64,000 nt of DNA. Origin: Verrucomicrobiia bacterium (lineage in GTDB: Bacteria > Verrucomicrobiota > Verrucomicrobiia > Limisphaerales > JADLHS01). This document shows, one piece after another, positions 34,616 to 43,167 of this stretch. Numbering within the stretch: the first letter of the stretch is position 1; each line of letters opens with the position of its first letter. Made by a program: the position numbers and the translations under genes. The notes beneath the pieces are model-generated. The model made no database searches. It was not told where the DNA came from and saw only the letters and a list, made by a program, of their open reading frames with translations. The DNA lies in NCBI GenBank assembly GCA_026125285.1, contig JAHCLO010000021.1, positions 58,057-122,056 of the forward strand. The letters run 5' to 3'.

Positions 34616-36298
34616 ATGAAACGGGAAACGTGGGTTCTGGGACTTCTGGCTTCATTGCTATCAATCACCACTGTGAGCGCACAGAGCGAAGGGGAATTCC
34701 GCCGCCTGACGCTGAAGGAATTTCGCGACAAGATGAAGGGCGGCTGGATCGGCCAGATGGCGGGCGTGTCCTGGGCGGGGCCAACCGAATTTCATTGGAA
34801 GGATGTCATCATGCCGGCGGAAAAAATGCCGGCGTGGAAACCAGAAACGATCAATGACGCCTTCACGCAGGATGATCTCTACGTGGAGATGACCTTCCTG
34901 CGCACGCTGGAGGAATACGGCCTGGATGTTTCCATACGCCAGGCGGGCATTGATTTTGCCAACAGCGGTTATCCGCTTTGGTGCGCCAACAACGCGGGCC
35001 GCGTGAATCTGCGCAAAGGCATTGCGCCGCCGGATTCCAGCCATCCGCAATTCAACAAGTGTCCGAACGACATTGACTATCAGATCGAGGCGGATTTTTC
35101 CGGGCTCATCGCGCCGGGCCTGCCTCAGTTTGTCATCGCCGCGGGCGAGAAGTTTGGCCGCCTGATGAATTACGGCGACGGCATGTATGCCGGCCAGTTC
35201 GTCGGCGCGATGTATGCCGCAGCCTTCTTTGAAAGCGATCCGGTCAAGATTGCCGAAACGGCTCTCAAGGCCATCCCCGCAGAGTCGCAATACGCCGAAA
35301 TGGTGCGCGATCTGATTGCGTGGTTTAAGGCCGAGCCGGATGACTGGCAAAAGACCTGGCAACTCTGCCAGAAAAAGTATCGCAAAGATCCGGAGTATCA
35401 GAAAGCCTCCAACGGCGGTATTGACTGCAAGATCAACGGCGCATACGTGCTGATGGGTTTGCTTTACGGCAAAGGGGATCCGGATCAGACGATCATCATT
35501 TCCACGCGTTGCGGTCAGGATTCAGACTGCAACCCATCCAGTTCGGCGGGCGTGCTGTTCACGGCCATGGGTTTTGCCAAAGTGCCGCAGAAATTCACGA
35601 GCGCCCTCGACCCGGAGAGGGTTTTCAGCCACACGTCCTACAGTTTCACGAAGTTGATTGAAGTGAGCGAAATGCTTGCACGGCAGATCGTTAAACGTTA
35701 CGGCGGTCGGATTGAAATGCAGAACGGCGAGGAGGTGTTTCTGATTCCCGTACGCGCCCCGAGACCGAGCCAACTGGAACTTAGCTGGGCGCCCGGGCCG
35801 ATTGCCAACAGCCGGTTCACCCCCGCCGAGATGGCGCGAATTCACGTCGCCAATGTTCCGCCGCACATGCATGACGCCGTGCAGAAACTTTTCCCGGGTT
35901 GGAAGATCGCGGACTGCGGCCCGGACATGAATCCCGGGGTGCAGGCGGAGTACGCCGGCAGGAAGAATGTGCTGCTAACGCATCCATTGGACGTGAACAC
36001 TGGCTGCGTGTTGAGCAAGAGCATCAATGTTCCCGCAGGCAAGCGAACCACGTTGCGATTGGTGGTGGCGCACGACGCGCGCGGCGACTTTGATCTGATC
36101 GTGCGCGCCGCTGGCAAGGAGTTGCTGCGCAAGCCCGTCAACCAGACGACGGCCACGGATGGTCAGTGGCTGCTGCAGGAGCTGGACCTCTCACCGTTCG
36201 CAGGCAGGGCAGACTTGAAACTGGAACTCCTCAACCAACCCAGCGGCTGGATGTATGAGGCGGCATATTGGGCGGAGATAGGTGTCGTCAGCAATTGA
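34616..36298 (+). CDS. secreted ADP-ribosylglycohydrolase family protein
   Basis: 560 residues with signal peptide (MKRETWVLGLLASLLSITTVSA). Family core: FRDKMKGGWIGQMAGVSW, then NDAFTQDDLYVEMTFLRTLE (position of the first metal-binding acids), YGDGMYAGQFVGAMYAAAFF, and TRCGQDSDCNPSSSAGVL, matching the D-x-D metal motif. After ~400 residues an extra beta-type domain follows. Classical members remove ADP-ribose from proteins in the cytosol; exported Verrucomicrobial members sit among glycosidases and probably act on glycans or nucleosides. That function is inference. Confidence 0.82.
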   Translation: MKRETWVLGLLASLLSITTVSAQSEGEFRRLTLKEFRDKMKGGWIGQMAGVSWAGPTEFHWKDVIMPAEKMPAWKPETINDAFTQDDLYVEMTFLRTLEEYGLDVSIRQAGIDFANSGYPLWCANNAGRVNLRKGIAPPDSSHPQFNKCPNDIDYQIEADFSGLIAPGLPQFVIAAGEKFGRLMNYGDGMYAGQFVGAMYAAAFFESDPVKIAETALKAIPAESQYAEMVRDLIAWFKAEPDDWQKTWQLCQKKYRKDPEYQKASNGGIDCKINGAYVLMGLLYGKGDPDQTIIISTRCGQDSDCNPSSSAGVLFTAMGFAKVPQKFTSALDPERVFSHTSYSFTKLIEVSEMLARQIVKRYGGRIEMQNGEEVFLIPVRAPRPSQLELSWAPGPIANSRFTPAEMARIHVANVPPHMHDAVQKLFPGWKIADCGPDMNPGVQAEYAGRKNVLLTHPLDVNTGCVLSKSINVPAGKRTTLRLVVAHDARGDFDLIVRAAGKELLRKPVNQTTATDGQWLLQELDLSPFAGRADLKLELLNQPSGWMYEAAYWAEIGVVSN

Positions 36299-36356
36299 AT
36301 GTGTCTGGCCAGGATCCGGACCAACGTCTGCCGGCGCCGGGTTGATGCGTTTCAAC

Positions 36357-37487
36357 TCACGATTTCCGGTAGATCGGTTTGGCCACCACCACCGCGGGGG
36401 CGCGGTTGCCGCGAATCTCGATTTCAATAGCCGTATCCGGCTTCGCACCTTCGGTCGGCACGTAACCCATTCCGATGCCGATGCCGAGCGAGGGGCTTTG
36501 GGTGCCACTTGCCACTTCGCCCACCTTGGCGCCCGCCACCCAGATGGGGTAGTGCGGGCGCGGCGGCGCAGATTTCCCGGTCATTTTGAACGCGACGCAC
36601 TTCTTGCGAACGCCGTTGCGCTTCTGTTCCGCAAGCACGGAGCGGCCGACAAAGTCGCCTTTGTCCAGCGACACAAAGAAACCCAAGCCTGCCTCCAGCG
36701 GCGTGGTTTGCTCGTCCAACTCGTGGCCATAGAGTGGATAACAAACTTCGGTGCGCAGCGTGTCGCGCGCGCCAAGTCCGCACGGCTTGATGCCAATGGG
36801 CGCACCTCGGTCCAGCAGAATTCTCCAGACCTGCTGAATGAGTTCATCGCCGCCGACAATCTCGAAACCGTCCTCACCGGTGTAGCCGGTGCGGGAAACG
36901 AGTACGCTGCCGTGGGCAAAGGGAAAACCAGCGATTTGATTTTTCTTCAAATCCGTCACGCCCCCCACCCGGTTGCCTGAAATGGACGACCCGGGCACAC
37001 AGTCATTGATGAATTCAACAACCCGGGGACCTTGCACCGCCACCGCCGCGTAGTTGTGCGACGCATCGGTCAGCCTCAGATCGCTTCCTTTCGTGAAGTT
37101 GGCAGCACGCGCCTGGAGCCAGGCCACATCGGCTTCAATTCGCGAGGCATTGATGATGAGCAGATAAACCTCCTCGGACAGGCAATAGACGTAGAGATCA
37201 TCAATCACCCCGCCGGGTTCATTGCACATGAGTGTGTATTGGCCGTGACCGGACGTCAGTTTGCGAATGTCGTTGGTCAGAGTCTGATTGAGAAACTCGC
37301 TGGCCGCCGCACCACTGACCGTGACCTCCCCCATGTGAGAAATGTCAAACAACCCGGCGGCATTGCGCACGGAGAGATGTTCGTCGGTGATGCTGGTGTA
37401 TTGGACGGGCATTTCCCAGCCGCCAAAATCAATCAGCCGTGCCCCCAACTCCTGGTGGGCGGCATAGAGTGCAGTGCGTTTCAACAT
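36357..37487 (-). CDS. gcvT: aminomethyltransferase (glycine cleavage T protein)
   Basis: 376 residues, full length. Transfers the methylene group from the aminomethyl-lipoyl H protein to tetrahydrofolate, releasing ammonia. Motifs: LIDFGGWEMPVQYTSI, RNAAGLFDISHMGEVTVSG, GGVIDDLYVYCLSEEVYLLI (folate-contacting Asp), SRTGYTGEDGFEI and GLGARDTLRTEVCYPLYGHE. Other gcv genes are not in the window. It lies convergent with the ADP-ribosylglycohydrolase gene. Confidence 0.97.
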   Translation of the reverse strand: MLKRTALYAAHQELGARLIDFGGWEMPVQYTSITDEHLSVRNAAGLFDISHMGEVTVSGAAASEFLNQTLTNDIRKLTSGHGQYTLMCNEPGGVIDDLYVYCLSEEVYLLIINASRIEADVAWLQARAANFTKGSDLRLTDASHNYAAVAVQGPRVVEFINDCVPGSSISGNRVGGVTDLKKNQIAGFPFAHGSVLVSRTGYTGEDGFEIVGGDELIQQVWRILLDRGAPIGIKPCGLGARDTLRTEVCYPLYGHELDEQTTPLEAGLGFFVSLDKGDFVGRSVLAEQKRNGVRKKCVAFKMTGKSAPPRPHYPIWVAGAKVGEVASGTQSPSLGIGIGMGYVPTEGAKPDTAIEIEIRGNRAPAVVVAKPIYRKS

Positions 37488-37512
37488 GACAATGATTCTC
37501 CCAGAAATTAAC

Positions 37513-38229
37513 TCATCCCCACTTCTCCGTTTTCATTTGCGGCTTGGGCACCCCCAGCTCCCGTAGCACGATGTCCTCGGCGAATTCCACCAGAGGATTC
37601 GGACCACAGGCATAGAAGATCGTGTTGGACATATCATGCACCTGTTCTCTCACCCAATCTGCCGTGATTCGCCCGCGCCGGCCCGTCCAACAATCTTCCT
37701 CATGCAGGCGCGTACAGGTGACATAGAAATTGACGTTGGTGTTCTGCTGCGCCAACTCGCGAAACTCGTGCTCAAATATGATGTCGTTGGTGGTGCGCAC
37801 GCTGTAAAGGACGGTGATCTTGGTTTCGAGTTGGCGCCGGGTGGCTTCGCGCACAAAACCGCGAAAAGGAGTGACGCCCGATCCCCCCGCAAGGCAGACC
37901 AGATGCTTGTCGGGTTCGTAAACGGGAAGGAACTTTCCGGCCGGCGGCAGCACGCCGAGTTTGTCACCCGGCTTGGCCCAATCCACAATCCGCGTGCCCA
38001 TCCGTCCCTCGCGTTTGATGGTGACCTCGTAGAAGCCGCGGTCCAGCGCACAGGACGAGAGCGAATACGCGCGCTTGTAACCCGGAGCGTCGGGCCAGAA
38101 CACGGTGATGAATTGGCCTGTCTTGAAATCAGGATCAAAGCGTTCCGGCCACTCCAGCCGGATGGTTTTGGTGTCAGGCAGTTCGGGCGTCACCGCCGCG
38201 ATTAGCATTTCGGTTGCTTCTCTGGCCAT
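37513..38229 (-). CDS. FAD-dependent ferredoxin-reductase-like oxidoreductase
   Basis: 238 residues from the ATG at 38229 (a start at 38262 would add 11). It has the FAD-binding barrel motif YKRAYSLSS, an NAD(P)-binding domain with LAGGSGVTPFRGFVRE and the C-terminal CGP motif (IFYACGPNPLVEFAED). It lacks a 2Fe-2S domain, so it resembles the reductase half of benzoate/phenol-type or NqrF-like enzymes. The electron acceptor is unknown. It follows gcvT upstream by 25 bp on the same strand. Confidence 0.85.
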   Translation of the reverse strand: MAREATEMLIAAVTPELPDTKTIRLEWPERFDPDFKTGQFITVFWPDAPGYKRAYSLSSCALDRGFYEVTIKREGRMGTRIVDWAKPGDKLGVLPPAGKFLPVYEPDKHLVCLAGGSGVTPFRGFVREATRRQLETKITVLYSVRTTNDIIFEHEFRELAQQNTNVNFYVTCTRLHEEDCWTGRRGRITADWVREQVHDMSNTIFYACGPNPLVEFAEDIVLRELGVPKPQMKTEKWG

Positions 38230-38352
38230 AGCGTTGCGGAAATCTCCCGCAGAATAAGACAACCCGCCGGTCTGTAAAGCAACGTTTCCCCGAAGTGGCG
38301 CGGAAGACCCTCAGTTCATGGTCGTCCAAATGGCAAAGCCGAAGTGGATTGG

Positions 38353-39132
38353 CTACTGCGAGTGCAGCCGGACCAGGACTTCCTGCGCCAACACCTCGTA
38401 CGCCGCGGCGCTGGCGCTGTATTTGTCGTAGTGAATGATCGGTTTGCCGAAACTCGGCGCTTCCGCGAGTTTGGTGCTGCGCGGAATCACGGTTTCAAAC
38501 ACGCGGTCACCAAGCAACCCGCGCACTTCGCTCACCACCTCATGCGAAAGTTTCGTGCGCGCGTCATACATCGTCATCACGACACCAAAGATCTCCAGCC
38601 GTGGATTGACGCCACCCTCGCGCAATTGGGTCAACACCCGGTTCATCATTGAGATTCCCTCCAAGGCGTAATACTCGCATTGCAGCGGCACGAGCAGTCC
38701 GTCCGAAGCGGCGAACGCGTTCAACGTGAGAATGCCGAGCGAGGGCGGACAATCCACCAGAATCAGGTCAAAGCGTCCGGACTCAACCACGGGTCGCAAC
38801 GATTCGGTTACGCGCTGAAGATGATTCTCCGACCGCGCCAATTCCACGTCCGCCCCGCACAAATCCATTTCACTGGGAATGGCGTGCAGCCGTTCGTAGG
38901 CGGTTTCCTTCACCTTCGTCAGCAATTCCCCCTCGCCCAGCAGCACGCGGTATGCACTATCGCCTTCGACCTTCTCCAAGCCCAGTCCACTGGTGGCGTT
39001 GGCCTGTGGATCAAGATCAAAGAGCAGCACCCGCCGGCCAGTGGCGGCGAGGCAGGCAGCCAGATTAACCGCCGTGGTGGTCTTTCCCACACCACCTTTC
39101 TGATTGGCGACCGCGATGATCTTGGTTGGCAC
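38353..39132 (-). CDS. parA: ParA/Soj-family chromosome partitioning ATPase
   Basis: 259 residues from the GTG at 39132; a TTG at 39168 would add 12. Deviant Walker A (ANQKGGVGKTTTAVNLAACL), Walker A' (FDLDPQANATSGLG) and Walker B (LILVDCPPSLGILTLNA), the Soj/ParA pattern. It dimerises with ATP on DNA and moves ParB-parS complexes. No parB follows on its 3' side (the flavin reductase gene does), so the partner must be elsewhere. Confidence 0.93.
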   Translation of the reverse strand: MPTKIIAVANQKGGVGKTTTAVNLAACLAATGRRVLLFDLDPQANATSGLGLEKVEGDSAYRVLLGEGELLTKVKETAYERLHAIPSEMDLCGADVELARSENHLQRVTESLRPVVESGRFDLILVDCPPSLGILTLNAFAASDGLLVPLQCEYYALEGISMMNRVLTQLREGGVNPRLEIFGVVMTMYDARTKLSHEVVSEVRGLLGDRVFETVIPRSTKLAEAPSFGKPIIHYDKYSASAAAYEVLAQEVLVRLHSQ

Positions 39133-39268
39133 TGCGCGGATTAAAGGGAAATCCCGTTCGCACTTCAAGGTTTTCGGCAGTTATCGGGGGGATTTTGCTG
39201 ACAACGAGGCTCGCAATGGTCACAGAGTTTCGCTGGATTTTGTGGCGCGCCAGCCGCATGATGCCGGC

Positions 39269-39622
39269 ATGAAATTGATTCTTTCGACGCACAACGTGAC
39301 CTTGACCAAGGCCATTGAGGATCATGTGCTGGATAAACTGGACAAGCTGGACCATTTGGACCGCTGGGCTGTGGATGCGCGCGTCACGCTCGAGCACGAT
39401 CACAAGCGTCTGCCGGAAAAGCAGTTTTCGTGTTCGATCCGGCTGGGAGTGCGCGGGCCGGATTTGTTCGCCGAGCACGCCGATGAAGACCTCTACGCGG
39501 CCATTGACAAGGTGGCCAAGAAGGTTGAGCAGCAGATTCGCAAGCGTCAGAACAAACGCAAAGCCCGCAAACACAAACAAGCCGCCCGCGGCAAACAGAC
39601 GCTCAAGGAACGCGGCCTCTGA
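39269..39622 (+). CDS. hpf: ribosome hibernation promoting factor (short form)
   Basis: 117 residues from ATG 39269 (MKLILSTHNVTLTKAIEDHV). Binds the 30S subunit in stationary phase and promotes inactive ribosomes. The single S30AE/YfiA domain spans residues 1-98, including FSCSIRLGVRGPDLFAEHAD and EDLYAAIDKVAKKVEQQIRK, followed by a very basic tail. It has no long-form C-terminal dimerisation domain. The stop TGA overlaps the ATG of the next gene (TGATG), indicating translational coupling. Confidence 0.92.
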   Translation: MKLILSTHNVTLTKAIEDHVLDKLDKLDHLDRWAVDARVTLEHDHKRLPEKQFSCSIRLGVRGPDLFAEHADEDLYAAIDKVAKKVEQQIRKRQNKRKARKHKQAARGKQTLKERGL

Positions 39623-40884
39623 TGGGCGCGCCCGCTTCCCTCCTCCTGCGCGCGCGCGTCGTGCTGCCGATTCGGCGACCCCCGATTGAGAATGGCGCGG
39701 TGGTGATTACAGGCAGGCAGATCGCCGCGGTGGGAAGTTGGGCTTCGCTTCGCCGACGGCACTCCGGCAGGACGCTGGACCTCGGAGCAGTCATTCTCCT
39801 GCCGGGATTGGTGAACGCGCATTGTCACCTCGATTACACCCGCATGGCGGGAATGTTTCCCCCGCCTCGCAGCTTCTGCGATTGGATCAAAAGCATCACC
39901 ACGGAGAAATCACTGTGGAGTGATGCCGATTTTGCCGCCTCCTGGCGCGACGGGGCGGCAATGTTGTTGCGAAGCGGTACCACCACCGTGGCGGATATCG
40001 AAGCCGTGCCACAATTGTTGCCGCAAGTCTGGAAGCACACGCCGTTGCGGGTTATTTCGCTACTCGAAATGACCGGCATCCGCAGCCGACGCGATCCCGA
40101 CCACATTCTAGCCGAGGCGGCGGTAAAGATTGAATCGCTGCCGCGCGGACGGTGCCGGGCCGGGCTTTCGCCGCACGCACCCTATTCCACACTTCCGCGC
40201 CTGATGAACCGTTGTGGAGTCCTGGCCCGCCGCCGACGCTGGTTGGTGGCGACGCACGTCGCGGAATCAGCCACCGAGTTTGAAATGTTCCGGCACGCGC
40301 GCGGTGAGATGTTCGACTGGCTACGGCGCAATGAGCGTGACCTGTCGGACTGCGGCGGCGTCTCACCGGTGCAACATCTGGCCGGCACCGGTTTGCTCGG
40401 GCCCAATGTTATTGCTACGCACGTGAATTACCTGTCGCCCGGGGATGCGTCGTTGCTGGCACGGAAACGCACCAACGTGGTGCATTGCCCGCGCAGTCAC
40501 GACTACTTCCGCCATCGCGAATTTCCCTATCGCACACTGGCCCGGGCCGGCGTGAATCTATGCCTGGGCACGGACAGTCTGGCCACGGTACGCAAGCACC
40601 CGCAGCGCGATCTGGAATTGAGTCTGTTCCACGAGATGCGCGCCTTTGCCATGAAGCACTCCAGGGTGCGTCCAAATCACATTCTGGCCATGACAACGGT
40701 AAACGCCGCCCGGGCGTTAGGCCTTCGCGGTCAAATCGGCGAATTGGTGAAGAACGCGTGCGCCGATTTGATTGCCCTGCCTTTCAGCGGACCTTTGCGT
40801 GAAGCTTGCGGGGCCGTGCTTGAACACCGCGGCAATGTGGCCGCCAGCATGATTGAGGGGCAGTGGGCAATTCAGCCAAAGTGA
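39622..40884 (+). CDS. amidohydrolase (SAH/aminofutalosine deaminase-like)
   Basis: 420 residues; ATG overlaps the hpf stop. Metal-dependent hydrolase of the chlorohydrolase/deaminase branch: PGLVNAHCHLDYTRM supplies the HxH pair (H67, H69), GLSPHAPYSTLPRLM is the substrate segment, WLVATHVAES and NVIATHVNYLS give further His ligands, and LCLGTDSLATV the Asp. Relatives deaminate S-adenosylhomocysteine, methylthioadenosine or aminodeoxyfutalosine (menaquinone synthesis); which applies cannot be told here. Confidence 0.82.
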   Translation: MGAPASLLLRARVVLPIRRPPIENGAVVITGRQIAAVGSWASLRRRHSGRTLDLGAVILLPGLVNAHCHLDYTRMAGMFPPPRSFCDWIKSITTEKSLWSDADFAASWRDGAAMLLRSGTTTVADIEAVPQLLPQVWKHTPLRVISLLEMTGIRSRRDPDHILAEAAVKIESLPRGRCRAGLSPHAPYSTLPRLMNRCGVLARRRRWLVATHVAESATEFEMFRHARGEMFDWLRRNERDLSDCGGVSPVQHLAGTGLLGPNVIATHVNYLSPGDASLLARKRTNVVHCPRSHDYFRHREFPYRTLARAGVNLCLGTDSLATVRKHPQRDLELSLFHEMRAFAMKHSRVRPNHILAMTTVNAARALGLRGQIGELVKNACADLIALPFSGPLREACGAVLEHRGNVAASMIEGQWAIQPK

Positions 40885-40940
40885 CGGCATCATCAACGCC
40901 GGCTCACGTGGGGTCGAAACCAACCGCGATGCACAAAAGT

Positions 40941-41045
40941 GGCAGCCCCATCGTGGCGCTCTTCCACCGGGTGGAACTGGGCAAAAGCCCGTGGAAAAAC
41001 CCGGCGAAAAAAAATCAAAAAACTCCTTGTCGGATTACCTCAGAG
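40941..41045 (+). repeat. solo IS110 right-end fragment a
   Basis: Encodes GSPIVALFHRVELGKSPWKN-PAKK and then the non-coding end AAAAACTCCTTGTCGGATTA-CCTCAGAG, matching the last ~105 bp of the intact IS110 element (44391-44496). It forms the left border of the mobile block; the same fragment in direct orientation is at 45660-45779. Confidence 0.9.
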
Positions 41046-41809
41046 AGCCGGCTGGGCGCCACGCTGGTGATGCTGGGCGTGTTGCACACCTGGAGCCGCA
41101 CGTTGATCCATCATCCGCACGTGCATTACCTGGTGGCCGGGGTGGCTTGAGCCGGGACCAACGCCGGTGGGTGAGTGCGAAACCCAACTATTTGCTGCCG
41201 GTCAAGGCGTTGAGCGACCGCTGCCGCAATCTCTTCCGGCAGCGACTGGCACAGGCGGCGCCGGACGCGCTGGGGGACATCTCCGCCGGGGTGTGGAAGC
41301 AACGTTGGGTGGTGCATAGCGCGGCGGTGAGTGCGGTCGAACCGGCGTTGCGTTACCTGAGCCGCTACGTCTTTAAGACGGCGACAGGCAATCGGGCGTT
41401 GCCCGTGCAACCCGACGGCCGGCTGCGCTGGCGCTATCGCGAGAGCGCCACCCGGGCGTGGCGGCACGTGGACCTCGAACCGTTCGAGTTGATCCGGCGC
41501 TTTCTGCAGCACGTGCTGCCGCGGGGCTTTCATCGCGTGCGCCGCTTCGGCTGGTGGCATCCGGGCGGACGGGGGAAGCTCAACCGCGTGCGCGCGTTGT
41601 TGCACCAGTCGCCGGTGCTCACCGCGGCCGAAGCAGCCGCGTGGCAACCGCCGACCGGAGCCGGGCCCGAACCGGCGGACCCTCAACCTTGCACCCGCAA
41701 CCCGCCACCCCTCCAGTGCGCGCGGTGCGGCGGGGTGCTGGTGCTGGTGGAACGCTGGCGACCGGGACAACGTCCGGCCAGGCGCGGTCAAGACCGGGCG
41801 CCGCCCTGA
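41046..41809 (+). pseudogene. IS91-family transposase remnant
   Basis: Reads LGATLVMLGVLHTWSRTLIH, HPHVHYLVAGG, LSRDQRRWVSAKPNYLLPVK, LRYLSRYVFKTATGNRALP and FHRVRRFGWWHPGGRGKLN, ending in a Cys pair (QCARCGGVL). This is the C-terminal two-thirds of an IS91-type rolling-circle transposase. The N-terminal zinc-binding part is missing, the join to the IS110 fragment is abrupt, and a one-base deletion near 41138 (GGCCGGGGTGG) shifts the frame after YLVAG. Inactive. Confidence 0.85.
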
Positions 41810-42118
41810 CGGGATGCCGCTTCGTGTTCAAGGTTCGAGGGTTGGGGCGCGCCCGGCGGAAAACGCGCGGGCGACGTGGACCGGGGCGGTGTGCCCGGGG
41901 CGTGCCGGGGCAGCGGGCGCAGGCGATTTTGACCGGAAGCAAGACCCTGGTGTGAGCGTCGCGCGGGACTGGCAGCGTGGTGGCGACGTGGGGGCCGTGG
42001 GCGCTGAAGGGATCCGAGGGCCGGGGACAACGGCAGTGACGGGAGCGACGGGAGCGGCCGGGAGACTTTCCGCAAAGCGCGCGGCGGACCGGCCCACGAA
42101 CCTTTGACCGCGGCATTC
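41810..42118. other. non-coding GC-rich flank of attC
   Basis: No gene is supported. The last ~70 bp (about 42050-42118, minus strand CCGCGGTCAAAGGTTCGTGG ...) are shared with the sequence following the attC at 59752-59820, so the shared unit extends beyond the attC itself. Confidence 0.6.
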
Positions 42119-42240
42119 GTTCAACCCGGGAATGTAAAGAACACGGGGGCGACGTCAGGGGCCAGGGACAGCTCCAACGAAATCAACCGTTCAGGTTCTT
42201 CACGCCCCCGCGTTCTCTACATTCCTTTGGGGTGTTAGGC
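42119..42240 (-). other. attC-like recombination site
   Basis: On the minus strand it starts with core GCCTAAC (42240-42234) and ends with GTTGAAC (42125-42119), fitting RYYYAAC and GTTRRRY. In between, GGAATGTAGAGAACGCGGGG pairs with the far arm containing CCCCCGTGTTCTTTACATTC, giving a long imperfect hairpin. Length 122 bp, identical in length and nearly identical in sequence to the site at 59630-59751. It begins 7 bp after the stop of the gene at 42248-42805, the standard position in a gene cassette. Confidence 0.8.
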
Positions 42241-42247
42241 ACTTTGG

Positions 42248-42805
42248 TCATTTGGAGGCATCCTTCATCGAGTGCTCTAGCGTCCTGTAAAGTGCGACAA
42301 TAAAATCCGTCTTCTTGTCCTCAATCCGATACTGGATAGACGTAAAAGGAAAGCTGCGAGTCGGGGGAGCGTCGGCAACAAGTGCAATGACGCTGCCGTG
42401 CTCGTCCGTCACTCGCGCCCATCGAACGCCTAAATTTTTGACGGCGTGAGAGCCGAGCGCAGCGCCTACAATCCGAATAACGTCTTTGTCGGTGTAGGTG
42501 TCACGCTTGCCAGACGTGAGCCATGCCGTGAACGCGCTATCCAAATCCTCAAGAATGTCACCTGTGCGCTCTTGTGAAGCAACGAAAGCCGCGACAAACG
42601 CGGAGGCCCGCTCGCTGTCTCCTTTCAAAGCGGTCTGCTCATCGGGCGTGAGCTCGGCCACTGTGTCTTTGAATTCTTGCTTTTTGGGGATGGTCTTTTC
42701 TTTGAAGGTGATCTCTCCGGATGGAGTTTGAATGGTTACACGCTTCATGTCTTCTGCCATAGAAAGTGCAAAGGCAAATAGTAGGAATGTCAGTGCGTAT
42801 CGCAT
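42248..42805 (-). CDS. cassette gene: DUF3806-like exported protein
   Basis: 185 residues with a signal peptide (MRYALTFLLFAFALSMAE). The C-terminal half resembles DUF3806: IVGAALGSHAVKNLGVRWAR, then VTDEHGSVIALVAD and FPFTSIQYRIEDKKTDFIVA. The family function is unknown. A core site GTTAGGC lies 4 bp before the start codon (42809-42815, minus strand) and an attC follows the stop, so the gene has the structure of an integron cassette. Lower-GC codon use than neighbouring housekeeping genes (many AAA, GAA, ACA codons) supports transfer. Confidence 0.8.
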   Translation of the reverse strand: MRYALTFLLFAFALSMAEDMKRVTIQTPSGEITFKEKTIPKKQEFKDTVAELTPDEQTALKGDSERASAFVAAFVASQERTGDILEDLDSAFTAWLTSGKRDTYTDKDVIRIVGAALGSHAVKNLGVRWARVTDEHGSVIALVADAPPTRSFPFTSIQYRIEDKKTDFIVALYRTLEHSMKDASK

Positions 42806-42905
42806 GTGCCTAACGACCCAATATAGGTTATCCGAAGTTATTCAACGGCGGGGCGGTGGGCCGCCGGGAATCCCCCGCCGCACCGACGGTGAATAACTTC
42901 GTCGC

Positions 42906-43167
42906 CGCGAACGCGGCGCGGGATTTCCGATGGCCACGGTTTGTCATCTGTTTTATCCCTGAACCGGTTTCCCGCCCCGGCGGGCCAGGTCTGCGAACGA
43001 CCAGTCGCTTGAACGACTTTGAGCTTACCGACCGGCCCGTCGGGCGGGGCTTGACCCCCAACGACTACTCGAGAGGGCGTCTGCTAACTCAGCAACGACT
43101 CTTCTATATTGGCGTCGCCAGGTCAAGCCCGCGGGAAGCACACACACACATCAACGAAAGGCAACTC
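42906..43167 (+). ncRNA. candidate IS110 left-end bridge-RNA region
   Basis: About 260 bp of non-coding DNA directly upstream of the IS110 transposase. IS110-group elements transcribe a structured bridge RNA from this position, with loops that pair with target and donor DNA. GGTTTCCCGCCCCGGCGGGC and ACCGGCCCGTCGGGCGGGGC are GC-rich hairpin-forming stretches here. The exact RNA ends and loops are not determined, so this is a positional inference. Confidence 0.3.

Noticed and set aside
40853..41809. One continuous ORF covering the IS110 fragment and IS91 remnant
   Set aside because: The first ~90 codons are in the wrong frame for IS91 and cross the amidohydrolase end; real homology begins after a frameshift near 41138.
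41810..42118. Overlapping long ORFs in the GC-rich stretch after the IS91 remnant
   Set aside because: All are Arg/Pro/Gly-rich frames on both strands without motifs, a typical artefact of very high GC.
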